Shown here: piece after piece, positions 40,497 through 48,954 of the stretch
Position numbering within the stretch: position 1 is the first letter of the stretch
How the letters are laid out: each line of letters starts with the position of its first letter
NCBI GenBank assembly: GCA_913778205.1
Contig: CAJYUW010000039.1
Span: 1-64,000, forward strand
DNA length: 64,000 nucleotides
Source of the DNA: an uncultured Curtobacterium sp.
Lineage (GTDB): Bacteria > Actinomycetota > Actinomycetes > Actinomycetales > Microbacteriaceae
Direction: 5' to 3'
Notes under the pieces: model-generated
Told to the model about the DNA's origin: nothing
What the model saw: only the letters and a program-made list of their open reading frames with translations
Databases searched by the model: none
Translations under genes and position numbers: made by a program

Positions 40497-41393
40497 TCAG
40501 TGGCCGCTGCGCAGCGGTGCGGCAGACCGGAGGAGCCCGTCGACGAGCGCGTCGATCCGGGCGTCCGCGATCGCGAGGTCCCGCTCACCGCGCTGTCGTG
40601 CCACGGACTGCCCGTCGCGCTCCAGCACGCTGGTCCACGGGGTCGGGCGGACGTCGAGGCCGACGGACTGGTGGTAGTCGCAGTACTTGAACGCCGCTTC
40701 GGTCGCGGCCGGCGACTTGAGCGAGACGAGGGTCGCGGGCGTCCGCAGGGCGTGTGCGAGGATCACGCCGTGCATGCCGGAGCTCATCACGTGCTCGGCT
40801 GCACCGAGCTCGGCGAGCATGTCCGCCGGCGCCAGGGTCGCCGGGAGGAGTCGCACCCCGGTCGAGCGGATCGCGGAGATCGTCCGACGCTCCCCGGCGG
40901 TCATGTGCGACGTGAAGTGCGTGACGAGCACCGTTCCTCGCCGACGTGCACGGGGCAGACCGGGACGCAGCGATCGGACGAGCAGTCCGGGGTCGCCGAT
41001 CTGGGTGGAGTCCGGCAGCCCGAGCGCCGCTCGCGCCAGCGGTCCGCGGATCGCGAGCACGCGGTCGCGGATCGCCGCCGCGCGTTCTGCGGGGACGTCC
41101 GGCGTGTGCAGGCCGGTCCCCCAGATCCGGCCGACGCCGCCGCGGGTGAGGTAGGGCACGATCGCGCTCCCGATGGCGACGACGTCCTCGCGACCGAGGG
41201 GCGCCCAGCGGACGCGCCGACCGAGGGCTTCGGTGAGGACGAGCTCCGAGAGCTCGTCCCCGTGGTTCGTGAAGGCTCGCCCACGCCCGACTGCGAGCCG
41301 GGACCACGCGGGGGCGTGGTCCCGCAGTTCATGTGCGAGCGTGCGGAGATCCCGACGGGGAGACCACCAGAAGGCCTTGATCGGAGTCGTCAT
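40497..41393 (-). CDS. Polysaccharide pyruvyl transferase family protein
   Basis: A 298-residue protein of the CsaB/ExoV type, which adds ketal-linked pyruvate to exopolysaccharide or cell-wall sugars. The fold is suggested by IKAFWWSPRRD at the N-terminus, GVGRIWGTGL with the Gly-rich nucleotide loop, and EHVMSSGMHGVILAHALRTP with the conserved His. It stands alone, without other polysaccharide genes. Upstream (41400-41440) is a locally AT-rich stretch, GAAATAAGAATATCAC, probably its promoter. The GC-poor promoter and isolation could indicate acquisition, but codon use is normal. Confidence 0.82.
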   Translation of the reverse strand: MTTPIKAFWWSPRRDLRTLAHELRDHAPAWSRLAVGRGRAFTNHGDELSELVLTEALGRRVRWAPLGREDVVAIGSAIVPYLTRGGVGRIWGTGLHTPDVPAERAAAIRDRVLAIRGPLARAALGLPDSTQIGDPGLLVRSLRPGLPRARRRGTVLVTHFTSHMTAGERRTISAIRSTGVRLLPATLAPADMLAELGAAEHVMSSGMHGVILAHALRTPATLVSLKSPAATEAAFKYCDYHQSVGLDVRPTPWTSVLERDGQSVARQRGERDLAIADARIDALVDGLLRSAAPLRSGH

Positions 41394-41477
41394 GTGTCCT
41401 CACTTCCATGCACGGTCGAAATAAGAATATCACATGCTAGCAGCACCGCCCCGGGGCACGCGCGTACCGTCGACGGC

Positions 41478-42443
41478 ATGCGAGCGATCACCCACGACGA
41501 CGGCACCCTGACCCTGCGCGACCTGCCGGACCCCGTGCCCGGGCCCGGCGAGGTCCTCGTCGAGGTCGCCGCCGCCGGCGTCAACAACGCGGACCGGCAG
41601 CAGGTCGCGGGGAACTACCCGCCGCCCGCCGGAGCCTCGCCGGTCCTCGGTCTCGAGGTCTCGGGCATCGTCCGGGCGCTCGGTGCCGACATCTCCGGGT
41701 GGTCGGTCGGCGACCGCGTGTGCGCGCTGCTCGCCGGCGGCGGGTACGCGTCGCTCGTGGCCGTTCCAGCCACGCAGGTCCTGCCGGTGCCGGACGCGCT
41801 CGACCTGGTGTCCGCGGCCGCGCTCCCCGAGGCCGCGTGCACGGTGTACTCGAACGTCGGGATGCTCGCCGGGCTCCGGCCGGGCCAGACCCTCCTCGTC
41901 CACGGTGGCACGGGCGGGATGGGGTCGCACGCCGTCGTCTGGGCGAAGGCCCTCGGCGCGACCGTCATCACGACGAGCGGCGGCGCACGCAAGGTCCAGG
42001 CCTCCCGGGACCTCGGCGCCGACCTCGCGATCGACCACCGCTCCGAGGACTTCGTCGCCGCCGTCCACGACTTCACCGACGGACGCGGCGTGGACGTCGT
42101 GCTCGACGTGGTCGGGGCGGACTACCTCGGAACGAACCTCGCGGCGCTCGCACCGAACGGGCACATCGCCGTGATCTCGACGACGAGCGGCCCCCGGGGC
42201 GAACTCGACCTCGGCGCGATGATGGCGAAGCGGGCGACGATCAGCGCGACGACCCTGCGGGCGCGACCGCTCGACGAGAAGGCCGCGATCGTCGCCGCGG
42301 TGCGCGAGCACGTCTGGCCGTTCGTCGAGGACGGCAGGGTGCGCCCGGTGGTGGACTCGGTGCTGCCGCTCGCCGAGGCCGGTGAGGCGCACCGCCGGAT
42401 GGCCGACGGCGAGCTGATCGGGAAGGTCCTGCTGACGCCGTAG
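41478..42443 (+). CDS. NAD(P)H-quinone oxidoreductase (PIG3-like)
   Basis: A zinc-free medium-chain dehydrogenase/reductase of 321 residues. It has the GroES-like start with GEVLVEVAAAGVNNADRQQ, the GLEVSGIV motif and the NADPH fold LLVHGGTGGMGSHAVVWAKALG near residue 140, and PIG3-type ALPEAACTVYSNVGMLA. It likely reduces quinones or other electrophiles. TACCGT ends 7 bases before the ATG (leaderless type). It ends at palindrome family B, copy 2. Confidence 0.93.
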   Translation: MRAITHDDGTLTLRDLPDPVPGPGEVLVEVAAAGVNNADRQQVAGNYPPPAGASPVLGLEVSGIVRALGADISGWSVGDRVCALLAGGGYASLVAVPATQVLPVPDALDLVSAAALPEAACTVYSNVGMLAGLRPGQTLLVHGGTGGMGSHAVVWAKALGATVITTSGGARKVQASRDLGADLAIDHRSEDFVAAVHDFTDGRGVDVVLDVVGADYLGTNLAALAPNGHIAVISTTSGPRGELDLGAMMAKRATISATTLRARPLDEKAAIVAAVREHVWPFVEDGRVRPVVDSVLPLAEAGEAHRRMADGELIGKVLLTP

Positions 42444-42481
42444 CGCGCGGGGCAGGTCGCGCCCGCGCCGCTCCGCGTCCC

Positions 42482-42541
42482 GCACAACCGAAGTCGTCCC
42501 GAACCATGCATTCCCGTGGTTCGGGACGACTTCGGTTGTGC
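42482..42541. terminator. Palindromic repeat family B, copy 2
   Basis: A perfect 25-bp stem (42482-42506 with 42517-42541) and 10-base loop; the arm begins GCACAACCGAAGTCGTCCC. It lies between the convergent oxidoreductase and ABC transporter genes. Differences from copy 1 occur on both arms and keep the pairing. Confidence 0.85.
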
Positions 42542-42570
42542 AGCGTCCGTCGGCGCCGGGTCCGGACGCG

Positions 42571-43386
42571 TCAGGCGTGCACGCGGGCGAGGAACTCGAC
42601 GAGCGCGGGGTGCTGCGGGTGGTCGAGCACGGCTGCGGGGGCGCCCTGCTCGACGACCTCGCCCCGGTGCAGGAACACGATCCGGTCCGCCACGTTCCGG
42701 GCGAAGTGCATCTCGTGCGTGGTCATCAGGATCGTGGAGCCCTGTCGCTTGAGCTCCGTGACGAGGTCGAGCACCTCGCCGACGAGCATCGGGTCGAGCG
42801 CGCTCGTCACCTCGTCGAGCAGGAGCAGCTCGGGGTCGGTCGCGATCGCCCGGACGATCGCGACCCGCTGCTGCTGCCCACCGGAGAGGCGGTCCGGGTA
42901 CGCACCGGCGAACTCCCCCAGGCCGACACGCTCGAGCAACCGCCGCGCGGTGGTCTCCGCCGTCGCCCGGTCGACGCCGTGCACCCGCCGCGAAGCGAGC
43001 GTGACGTTGGCGAGCACGCTCATGTGCGGGAACAGGTTGAACTGCTGGAACACGACACCGATCCGCGCACGGGTGGCGTCGACGTCGATCCGCGGGTCCG
43101 CGATGTCGGTGCCCTGCAGCAGGACCTCGCCGTCGTCGATGCCCTCGAGGAGGTTCACCGTCTTGAGCAGCGTCGACTTGCCGGAACCGGACGCCCCGAT
43201 GACGCAGATCACCTCGTGCCGGTGCACGGTCAGGTCGATGCCGCGCAGGACCTCGTGTTCGCCGAAGGCCTTGCGCAGGCCGCGCAGTTCCAGGACGGGA
43301 GCCGACGTCGGCGGCTCGCGCCGTGCCTCCTGGCCGTCGACCGGACGGGAGGCACGACCCGCGCCCGCCTCGTTGCCTTCGCTCAC
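42571..43386 (-). CDS. Polar amino acid ABC transporter, ATP-binding protein
   Basis: A 271-residue ABC ATPase of the GlnQ/HisP type. Walker A is GASGSGKSTLLK, the Q-loop is VVFQQFNLFPHM, the signature is LSGGQQQRVAIVRA, Walker B is LLLLDEVTSALDP and the switch His is in TTHEMHFA. The GTG start overlaps the permease stop (GTGA). Homology begins only around residue 28 at PVLELRGLRKAFG. The first 27 residues are encoded by a diverged copy of palindrome family A, an odd insertion, and no closer start exists. Confidence 0.95.
   Translation of the reverse strand: MSEGNEAGAGRASRPVDGQEARREPPTSAPVLELRGLRKAFGEHEVLRGIDLTVHRHEVICVIGASGSGKSTLLKTVNLLEGIDDGEVLLQGTDIADPRIDVDATRARIGVVFQQFNLFPHMSVLANVTLASRRVHGVDRATAETTARRLLERVGLGEFAGAYPDRLSGGQQQRVAIVRAIATDPELLLLDEVTSALDPMLVGEVLDLVTELKRQGSTILMTTHEMHFARNVADRIVFLHRGEVVEQGAPAAVLDHPQHPALVEFLARVHA
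43322..43356. repeat. Palindromic repeat family A copy embedded in a coding sequence
   Basis: CGTGCCTCC ... GGAGGCACG with a partly paired centre, inside the N-terminal codons of the ABC ATPase gene. The two arms differ from a perfect family A stem at two positions. Confidence 0.7.
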
Positions 43387-44261
43387 ACCGTGCCTCCGAT
43401 CTGTTCGCGTCGCTGCTGTCGCCGCGCGATCGCGTCGGTGACGCGGATCAGCGGCAGGCTGATGACCACGAAGAGCAGTCCCGCGACGAAGTAGGGCGTG
43501 AAGTTGTAGCTCTCGGCCTGCGCGATCTGCGCCGACCGGACCGCGTCCACCGCGCCGAGGATCGACACGAGGCCGACGTCCTTCTGCATGGACACGAAGT
43601 CGTTCATGAGTGCGGGCGTGACCTTGCGGATCGCCTGCGGCAGCACGACGAGGCGCAGGGTCTTCGCGTGCGAGAGGCCGAGCGAGCGAGCGGCGAGCCG
43701 CTGGGACGGGTGGACCGCCTCCATGCCGGCGCGGAGCACCTCGGCGATGTACGACGAGTAGGTCAGGACGATCGCGATGGTGCCCCAGAACTCGGCGGGC
43801 AGGCGCGGGAAGACGCCGAGCCCCGGGATCCCGTACCCGACGAGGTACAGCACGATGATGAGGGGCAGGCCGCGGAAGAGATCGGTGTAGCCGGTCGCGA
43901 GCATCCGCAGCGGGAAGAACACCGGGCTGCGCAGCCCCCGCACAACGGCGAGGAGCGTGCCGAACACCGCGACGCCGATGGCGCTGAAGAACAGGATCCG
44001 GATGTTGAGCCACAGGCCGGCGAGGATCGCGGGGAACGAGTCGACGGCTGTCTGCGGATCGAAGAACGACTGCTGGACAGCAGCCCACCCGGGGGTGTTG
44101 ACGACGCCGAAGTACACGACCGCGGCCACCACGAGGGTCGAGACCACCGACACGACGATCGAGCGGTGTCCGCGCTGCCGTCGGTACAGCCGACGCTCGA
44201 GCTCCACCTGGCTCGGCGCGGGTGCGGCCACCGGGGTGCCGGCGCCTCCGGGGACGGTCAC
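43383..44261 (-). CDS. Polar amino acid ABC transporter, permease
   Basis: A 292-residue inner-membrane permease of the HisMQ/GlnP family. It has about 40 hydrophilic N-terminal residues, then five or six membrane segments. The EAA loop that contacts the ATPase is YIAEVLRAGMEAVHPSQRLAARSLG. A second membrane protein is not encoded, so it probably forms a homodimer. GTG 44261 is chosen because it follows the binding-protein stop by 5 bases; the frame is open into that gene. The first half of the GTGA overlap with the ATPase gene. Confidence 0.93.
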   Translation of the reverse strand: MTVPGGAGTPVAAPAPSQVELERRLYRRQRGHRSIVVSVVSTLVVAAVVYFGVVNTPGWAAVQQSFFDPQTAVDSFPAILAGLWLNIRILFFSAIGVAVFGTLLAVVRGLRSPVFFPLRMLATGYTDLFRGLPLIIVLYLVGYGIPGLGVFPRLPAEFWGTIAIVLTYSSYIAEVLRAGMEAVHPSQRLAARSLGLSHAKTLRLVVLPQAIRKVTPALMNDFVSMQKDVGLVSILGAVDAVRSAQIAQAESYNFTPYFVAGLLFVVISLPLIRVTDAIARRQQRREQIGGTV

Positions 44262-44266
44262 GCGCG

Positions 44267-45088
44267 CTACTTCAGGACCGGGGTGCCGGTCTCCGAGGAG
44301 AGCCACTTCGTCTGCAGGCCCTGCAGCGTGCCGTCGGCCTCGAGCGCGGCGAGCGCCTTGTCGACCTTGCTCGTGAGCGCGGAGCCCTTCGGCAGCACGA
44401 ACCCGAACTGATCGCCGGAGCCGTCGGCGGGGAACTGGGCGGACACCACGCCCTTGCCGTCGAGCTGCGCGCCGGACATGTAGAACGCGGTCGGGAGGTC
44501 GGTGACGATGGCGTCGATCTGCCCGGACTTCAGGGCCAGCACCGCGTCGTCGTTCGAGTTGAACACCTGCGGGGTGACGCCGAGGACGTCCTTCACGCTC
44601 TGGATGCTCGTCGAGCCCGTCGCGACCCCGATCGCGTCCTGCTTGAGGGCACTGATCGTCGTGTCACCGGCGGCCTTGGACGACTTCGTCGTGACGACGG
44701 CCTGGGTGGTCGTGTAGTACGCGGTCGACATGTCGACGGCCTTCTTGCGCTTGGCGTCGATGGAGAACTGCTGGATGTTCAGGTCCCAGTCCTTCTGGCC
44801 GGGGGCGATGGCGCTGTCGAACGTGCTGCGCTTCCAGACGACGTCGGACTTCGCGTAGCCCATCTCCTTCGCGACCGCGTAGGCGACGGCGGCCTCGAAC
44901 CCCTTGCCCGAGCTCGGCTTGTTGTCCTCGACCCACGGCGAGTACGCCGGCTGGCCGGTCGCGATCGTGAGCTTGCCGTCCGTGACGGTCCCCGAGGCGC
45001 TCCCGCTGCCGGTCGAGCACGCGCTCAGGGCGAGGGCGGCGACCGCGGCGGTGGCGACGGCGAGGGTGAGACGGAGGGAACGGGTCAC
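44267..45088 (-). CDS. Polar amino acid ABC transporter, substrate-binding lipoprotein
   Basis: A 273-residue extracellular binding protein of the SBP_bac_3 family. The signal peptide ends in the lipobox LALSACSTG, lipidated Cys near residue 24. The mature part has the family features TIATGQPAYSPWVEDN near the N-terminus, KGFEAAVAYAVAKEMG, and the C-terminal FGFVLPKGSAL. It delivers an amino acid to the permease encoded next. GTG 45088 gives a good signal peptide; no strong ribosome binding site is seen. First gene of the three-gene operon. Confidence 0.93.
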   Translation of the reverse strand: MTRSLRLTLAVATAAVAALALSACSTGSGSASGTVTDGKLTIATGQPAYSPWVEDNKPSSGKGFEAAVAYAVAKEMGYAKSDVVWKRSTFDSAIAPGQKDWDLNIQQFSIDAKRKKAVDMSTAYYTTTQAVVTTKSSKAAGDTTISALKQDAIGVATGSTSIQSVKDVLGVTPQVFNSNDDAVLALKSGQIDAIVTDLPTAFYMSGAQLDGKGVVSAQFPADGSGDQFGFVLPKGSALTSKVDKALAALEADGTLQGLQTKWLSSETGTPVLK

Positions 45089-45125
45089 TGGCGGGCCTTC
45101 GCTCTTCGGGGGTGGGGGCGGGTCG

Positions 45126-45150
45126 ATCGTACGCGGTACTGGTACACCAG
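45126..45150 (-). promoter_or_regulatory. Possible promoter and operator of the amino acid transporter
   Basis: Minus-strand TACGAT (45126-45131) could be the -10 box. The spacer region holds the inverted repeat CTGGT-AC-ACCAG (45139-45150), a possible repressor site. The -35 box is poor. Confidence 0.35.
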
Positions 45151-45202
45151 CGCGAGCCAGAGGGACGCTCACCGTCACGGACGGGGGTCGGCGCGCGAGC
45201 GC

Positions 45203-45290
45203 GACCCCGGCACGGTGGTCGCGGGGTGACCCTGGCGCGGTGGTCGCTGGGGCGACCCCGGCGCGGTGGCCGCGGGGGCGTCCCCGGCGC
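45203..45290. repeat. 25/26-base tandem repeat just after the cupin stop
   Basis: Three units (45203-45227, 45228-45253, 45254-45279), each beginning GACC(C/T)(C/T)GGC and containing CGGTGG, plus a partial fourth. The block is immediately downstream of the cupin stop (minus strand). Confidence 0.85.
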
Positions 45291-45293
45291 GCG

Positions 45294-45791
45294 CTACTCC
45301 GCCAGCGTGAAGTCGTCGAACGAGAAGCCCGGCGACACGAGGCAGCTGAGCAGCACCTCGCCGTCCTGCGGGATCGTCCGCTGCCACACGCCACCGCGCA
45401 CGAACGCCTGCGCGTCGTTCACCCGGTGCCGTCCGGCGTCGGGTCCGAGCGTGATCGTCGCGCCGGGCACCGGTTCGTCGCCGTCGCCGCCGAGCTGGAG
45501 GTCGACGGTGTCCGGGCCGTGCCACATCCAGATCTCGTCGTTCGTCACCCGGTGCCAGGCCGAGGCCTCGCCGGGCGGCAGGAGGAAGTGGATGAGCGTC
45601 GCCGCGGGTCGCTCGCCGGCCGGCGTCCGGACGGTCGCGGGGGACGTCCAGGTGCGGACGTACCAGCCGCCCTCGGGGTGCGGCTCCATGCCGAGCGCGG
45701 CGGCCCGCTTCGGGACGTCGAGCCACTCGATGAGCTCCCCCGTCACGGTGCGTCGGGCGGCCGTGCCGGGTCGGGGTGCGGTGTCGGTCAT
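45294..45791 (-). CDS. DUF985 family cupin protein
   Basis: A 165-residue single-domain beta-barrel of the cupin superfamily (DUF985). Typical features are MEPHPEGGWYVRTW, ATLIHFLLPPGEASAWHRV with the metal-type His, IWMWHGPDTVDLQL and the final LVSPGFSFDDFTL. Its catalytic or binding role is unknown. The ATG overlaps the amidohydrolase stop (ATGA), so it is the last gene of a coupled three-gene unit. A sugar or nucleoside epimerase or lyase role is possible but only inferred. Confidence 0.9.
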   Translation of the reverse strand: MTDTAPRPGTAARRTVTGELIEWLDVPKRAAALGMEPHPEGGWYVRTWTSPATVRTPAGERPAATLIHFLLPPGEASAWHRVTNDEIWMWHGPDTVDLQLGGDGDEPVPGATITLGPDAGRHRVNDAQAFVRGGVWQRTIPQDGEVLLSCLVSPGFSFDDFTLAE

Positions 45792-47221
45792 GCGGGTTCC
45801 TCCATCGGTGCGGGCGACGGGTCTCCCCCGTCGTGTGGTGGGCGCGTCACCCCGTGGGTCGGGGCGGGTCGGACGGCGGACGCGGGCACCGTCCCCCGGG
45901 GCGCGACCTCGGCCCCGTCGAGCACCCGGACCTGCCCGCGGACGACCGTGGCGACGGCCCGGCCGGCACCGTCCTCCACGAGTTCGGCGAGCGCGTCGGG
46001 CACGGTCCGCGCGTCGACGTCGAACACCGCCAGGTCCGCACGCGCGCCGACCGCGAGGTGGCCGATGCGGTCCGGGCCGACCGCGAGTCCCATGGCGTGC
46101 GCGCCGCCGAGGGTCGCCGCGGCGAGGAGTCGTTCGTGCAGGTCGTGCCCGCGGTAGCCCTGGGCGCGGGCGATCCGGTGCAGCGCGGTCACGTCGGCCA
46201 TGAGGTCGAGGGACGGCGACGAGGACAGCGAGTCCGTGCCGATCGCGATCGGGCTGCCCTCCCGGAGGTAGTCCGCGACCGGTGGCGGGTCGAGCCCGAT
46301 GACCGCGTTCGACCGTGGGCAGAGCGCGACCGCGGTCCCGCGGGCCCGGAGGAGCGCCCGGTCGGCCGCGGTCGTGTAGACGCCGTGCGCGACGTGGCAG
46401 TCCGGGCCGAGCACGCCGAGTCGGTCGACGAAGGAGGTCGCGCTCGCGCCGAACCCGAGGGCGCGCATGGCGCGGAACGAGGGCACGTTCGCGAGGTGCC
46501 AGTCCGCGCCGTGCCCCACGCCCACCACGCCGTCGAGTCCGGGGACCGGCTCGATCGCGGTCCGCTCGCCCTCGAACGCGGCCTCGCCGAGGTGCAGGTG
46601 CAGGCGGAGTCCGCGCTGCCGGACGATGTCGGGCAGTTCGAGGAGCGGCGCGACGTCGAGCGAGTACGGCGCGTGCGGCGAGAGGCCGGCGCCGGGCGAG
46701 GTGGGGATGCGGGCGAGCTCGTCGAGCACCTGGTCGCGTCCGCGCTCCTGCCAGGCCGCGTTCTCCCAGTCCATCACCTCCCAGTAGGCGATGCCGCCGA
46801 GCCCGAGGTCCTCGAGCGCGGTCGCCGCCTCGATGTCGGTGACGACGTCGGCGATGCTCGTCACGCCGGCGACGAGCGAGGCGCGTGCCCCGTCCGCGGC
46901 CTCGGCACGCCAGTCGTGCGGCTGCGCGTACTCGACGTTGAACGCGGCGGCCCAGTCCTCGAAACCGTCGTACTGCCGCCGACCGACACCGGCCATGCCG
47001 GTGTACTGCAGGTGCGTGTGCGCGTTCACGAGTCCGGGGAGCAGAGCACCGGGCCAGCGCCGCTCGGTGAACGGCAGGCCCGCGGCCGCGAGCTGGTCGA
47101 CGACCCACGAGCGGTCGCCGACGTGCAGGATGCGGCCGTCGCGCACCGCGACCGCGCCGTCCGCGATCGGCGGTGCGGTCATCGGCACGACGACGCGTGC
47201 CGCGTGGACGACGACGCTCAC
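45788..47221 (-). CDS. Amidohydrolase (adenosine/cytosine deaminase-like, MTA/SAH deaminase type)
   Basis: A 477-residue metal-dependent hydrolase. Metal ligands can be read: HxH in GLVNAHTHLQY near residue 67, a His in LHLHLGEAAFE, a His in CHVAHGVYTT and the Asp in IGTDSLSSSPSLDLM. This set matches the S-adenosylhomocysteine/methylthioadenosine deaminase and chlorohydrolase branch. The GTG start overlaps the stop of the SAH hydrolase-like gene (GTGA). The pairing suggests that it deaminates an adenosyl thioether before or beside hydrolysis. A C-terminal tail of about 35 residues is Pro-rich. Substrate not proven. Confidence 0.87.
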   Translation of the reverse strand: MSVVVHAARVVVPMTAPPIADGAVAVRDGRILHVGDRSWVVDQLAAAGLPFTERRWPGALLPGLVNAHTHLQYTGMAGVGRRQYDGFEDWAAAFNVEYAQPHDWRAEAADGARASLVAGVTSIADVVTDIEAATALEDLGLGGIAYWEVMDWENAAWQERGRDQVLDELARIPTSPGAGLSPHAPYSLDVAPLLELPDIVRQRGLRLHLHLGEAAFEGERTAIEPVPGLDGVVGVGHGADWHLANVPSFRAMRALGFGASATSFVDRLGVLGPDCHVAHGVYTTAADRALLRARGTAVALCPRSNAVIGLDPPPVADYLREGSPIAIGTDSLSSSPSLDLMADVTALHRIARAQGYRGHDLHERLLAAATLGGAHAMGLAVGPDRIGHLAVGARADLAVFDVDARTVPDALAELVEDGAGRAVATVVRGQVRVLDGAEVAPRGTVPASAVRPAPTHGVTRPPHDGGDPSPAPMEEPA

Positions 47222-48903
47222 GACGGGTCCCCGAACCGGTGCGTCCGGACGTCGGGCTCGCGGTCCGCCGGGTGCTCGCCGATCCGGCCGGGAGGCACGG
47301 GCCGGGTCCCGAACGCGGCGAGCGCCGCGCGGGCGGTCGCGTCGTCCACCTCGGGGTCGATCGGCACGACCGCCCGGTCGAGCTCGTCCCCGCGCTCGAG
47401 CAGCATCCGGACCGCCCCCAGCTGCGCGGCGAACGAGAGGTCCATGATCTCCACGGGGTTGCCCTCGGCGGCCGTGACGTTGATGCAGCCGCCGCGGTCG
47501 AGCACGACGACGTGGTGGCCGTCGGGGAACGTGAACCGCTCGACGTCGGGCCCCTCGGACGCCGCGACGGCCCCGGCGGCGAGGGCGTCGTCCACCGCGA
47601 CCTCCTGCTCCACCCCGCCCGCGACGGACACGACCGCCCCGGCGGCCGTCGCGCGGAGGACCGCGAGCGAGACGGTGTCGCGGACCCCGGTGGCGCTGAC
47701 GACGAGGTCGGCGTCCCGCACGGCGTCGCCGAGCGGCAGGACCACGTGGCCGGCGAAGGCGGCCTGGAGCGCCCGGACCGGGTCGGTCTCGGCGACCACG
47801 ACGACGAAGCCGAGGGCCCGGAGGACCGTCGCGACCCCCTCGCCGACCGGACCGAACCCGGCGACGACCGCCGTGCCTCCCGGACGGACCCGGTGCGCGT
47901 CCGACGGGAGCCGCTCGACCAGGTCGAGCGTCGCGAACACCGTGGACTGGCCGGTGCCGTGCCGGTTGTCGAAGAAGGTCTTGGTGCGGGCGTCGTTCAC
48001 GGCCACGACCGGGATGCCGAGCGCGCCCCGGTCGGCCATGACCCGGAGCGGCCGGAGCCCGCTGGTCGTCTCCTCCGCGGCGCCGAGCATCACCGGCAGG
48101 AGGTCCGGCCGGTCCTGGTGCAGCAGCCGGATGACGTGCGAGCCGTCGTCGAGGAGGATCTGCGGCGCGGTGTCGAGCATCGCGAGCGCGAGGGCGCGCT
48201 GCTCGGGCAGGGAGACGCCCGCACGGGCGAAGACCGCGAGTCCGGCGGCGCGCAGGACGTCCGCCACGGCGTCGTCGGTCTCGTCGGCGTGGGCGTATAC
48301 GACGACCTCGGCACCGGCGTCCCGGAGCAGCAGCGCGAGCACGGCGGTCTTCGGTTCGAGCACCATCGCGACGGCCACCCGCGTGCCACGGAGGAGCCCG
48401 CCGTCGCCGAGGCCGGCGGCGACCTCCCGGGACACCGGCATCCACCGACGGACCCAGCGGATCCGCGCCGCGGCGGCCGGGTCGGTCTCGGGGTCGCGAC
48501 CGGTCGAGACGAGGAAGACGTCGTCCGACAGCGCGGGGACCCCGAGCACGCCCGGGCGCACCGGTGCGACGGGCCCGAACGCGTCCTCGTCCACCGCGGG
48601 CAGGTACCGCCCGGCGTCCACCACGACGAGGGGTGCGCCGCGGGGCCGGTCGGCCTCGCGTTCGATCGCGGGCGTGGTCTCGGACGGGTCCCCGAGGCAC
48701 CACAGGTGGTCGACGGGTTCCCGGTCGGCGGCAGCACGGGCGCCGAGACCGGTGAGCAGCGCGTGCAGCGCAGCGGCGTCCTCGTGTTGGCCGCCGACGG
48801 TGCGGAACCGCCGGCCGGCGACGAGGAGGTTCGTGGCGGCGGCGAAGCGTCGGACCGCGGCGGAGACCCACACGGCCCGGTCGGGATCGGGTCGCTGCGG
48901 CAT
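47218..48903 (-). CDS. Divergent S-adenosylhomocysteine hydrolase-like protein
   Basis: A 561-residue NAD-binding protein. From about residue 160 it aligns with SAH hydrolase: LLDDGSHVIRLL, AEETTSGL (277-282), NDARTKTFFDN with Lys308/Asp312/Asn313 matching the catalytic Lys/Asp/Asn, and the Rossmann loop GFGPVGEG (349-356). By eye, the positions of the human catalytic or adenine-site residues His55, Cys195, His301 and His353 are replaced. The first 155 residues are an extension not typical of the family. It heads a coupled unit with a deaminase-like amidohydrolase. TACGAT ends 6 bases before the ATG (leaderless type). An S-inosylhomocysteine hydrolase role is a reasonable guess. Confidence 0.82.
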   Translation of the reverse strand: MPQRPDPDRAVWVSAAVRRFAAATNLLVAGRRFRTVGGQHEDAAALHALLTGLGARAAADREPVDHLWCLGDPSETTPAIEREADRPRGAPLVVVDAGRYLPAVDEDAFGPVAPVRPGVLGVPALSDDVFLVSTGRDPETDPAAAARIRWVRRWMPVSREVAAGLGDGGLLRGTRVAVAMVLEPKTAVLALLLRDAGAEVVVYAHADETDDAVADVLRAAGLAVFARAGVSLPEQRALALAMLDTAPQILLDDGSHVIRLLHQDRPDLLPVMLGAAEETTSGLRPLRVMADRGALGIPVVAVNDARTKTFFDNRHGTGQSTVFATLDLVERLPSDAHRVRPGGTAVVAGFGPVGEGVATVLRALGFVVVVAETDPVRALQAAFAGHVVLPLGDAVRDADLVVSATGVRDTVSLAVLRATAAGAVVSVAGGVEQEVAVDDALAAGAVAASEGPDVERFTFPDGHHVVVLDRGGCINVTAAEGNPVEIMDLSFAAQLGAVRMLLERGDELDRAVVPIDPEVDDATARAALAAFGTRPVPPGRIGEHPADREPDVRTHRFGDPS

Positions 48904-48954
48904 GGGGACATCGTAGGGCGCGTGGTCGTCCGTCCGGTGCCGGTGCGCGGGCGC

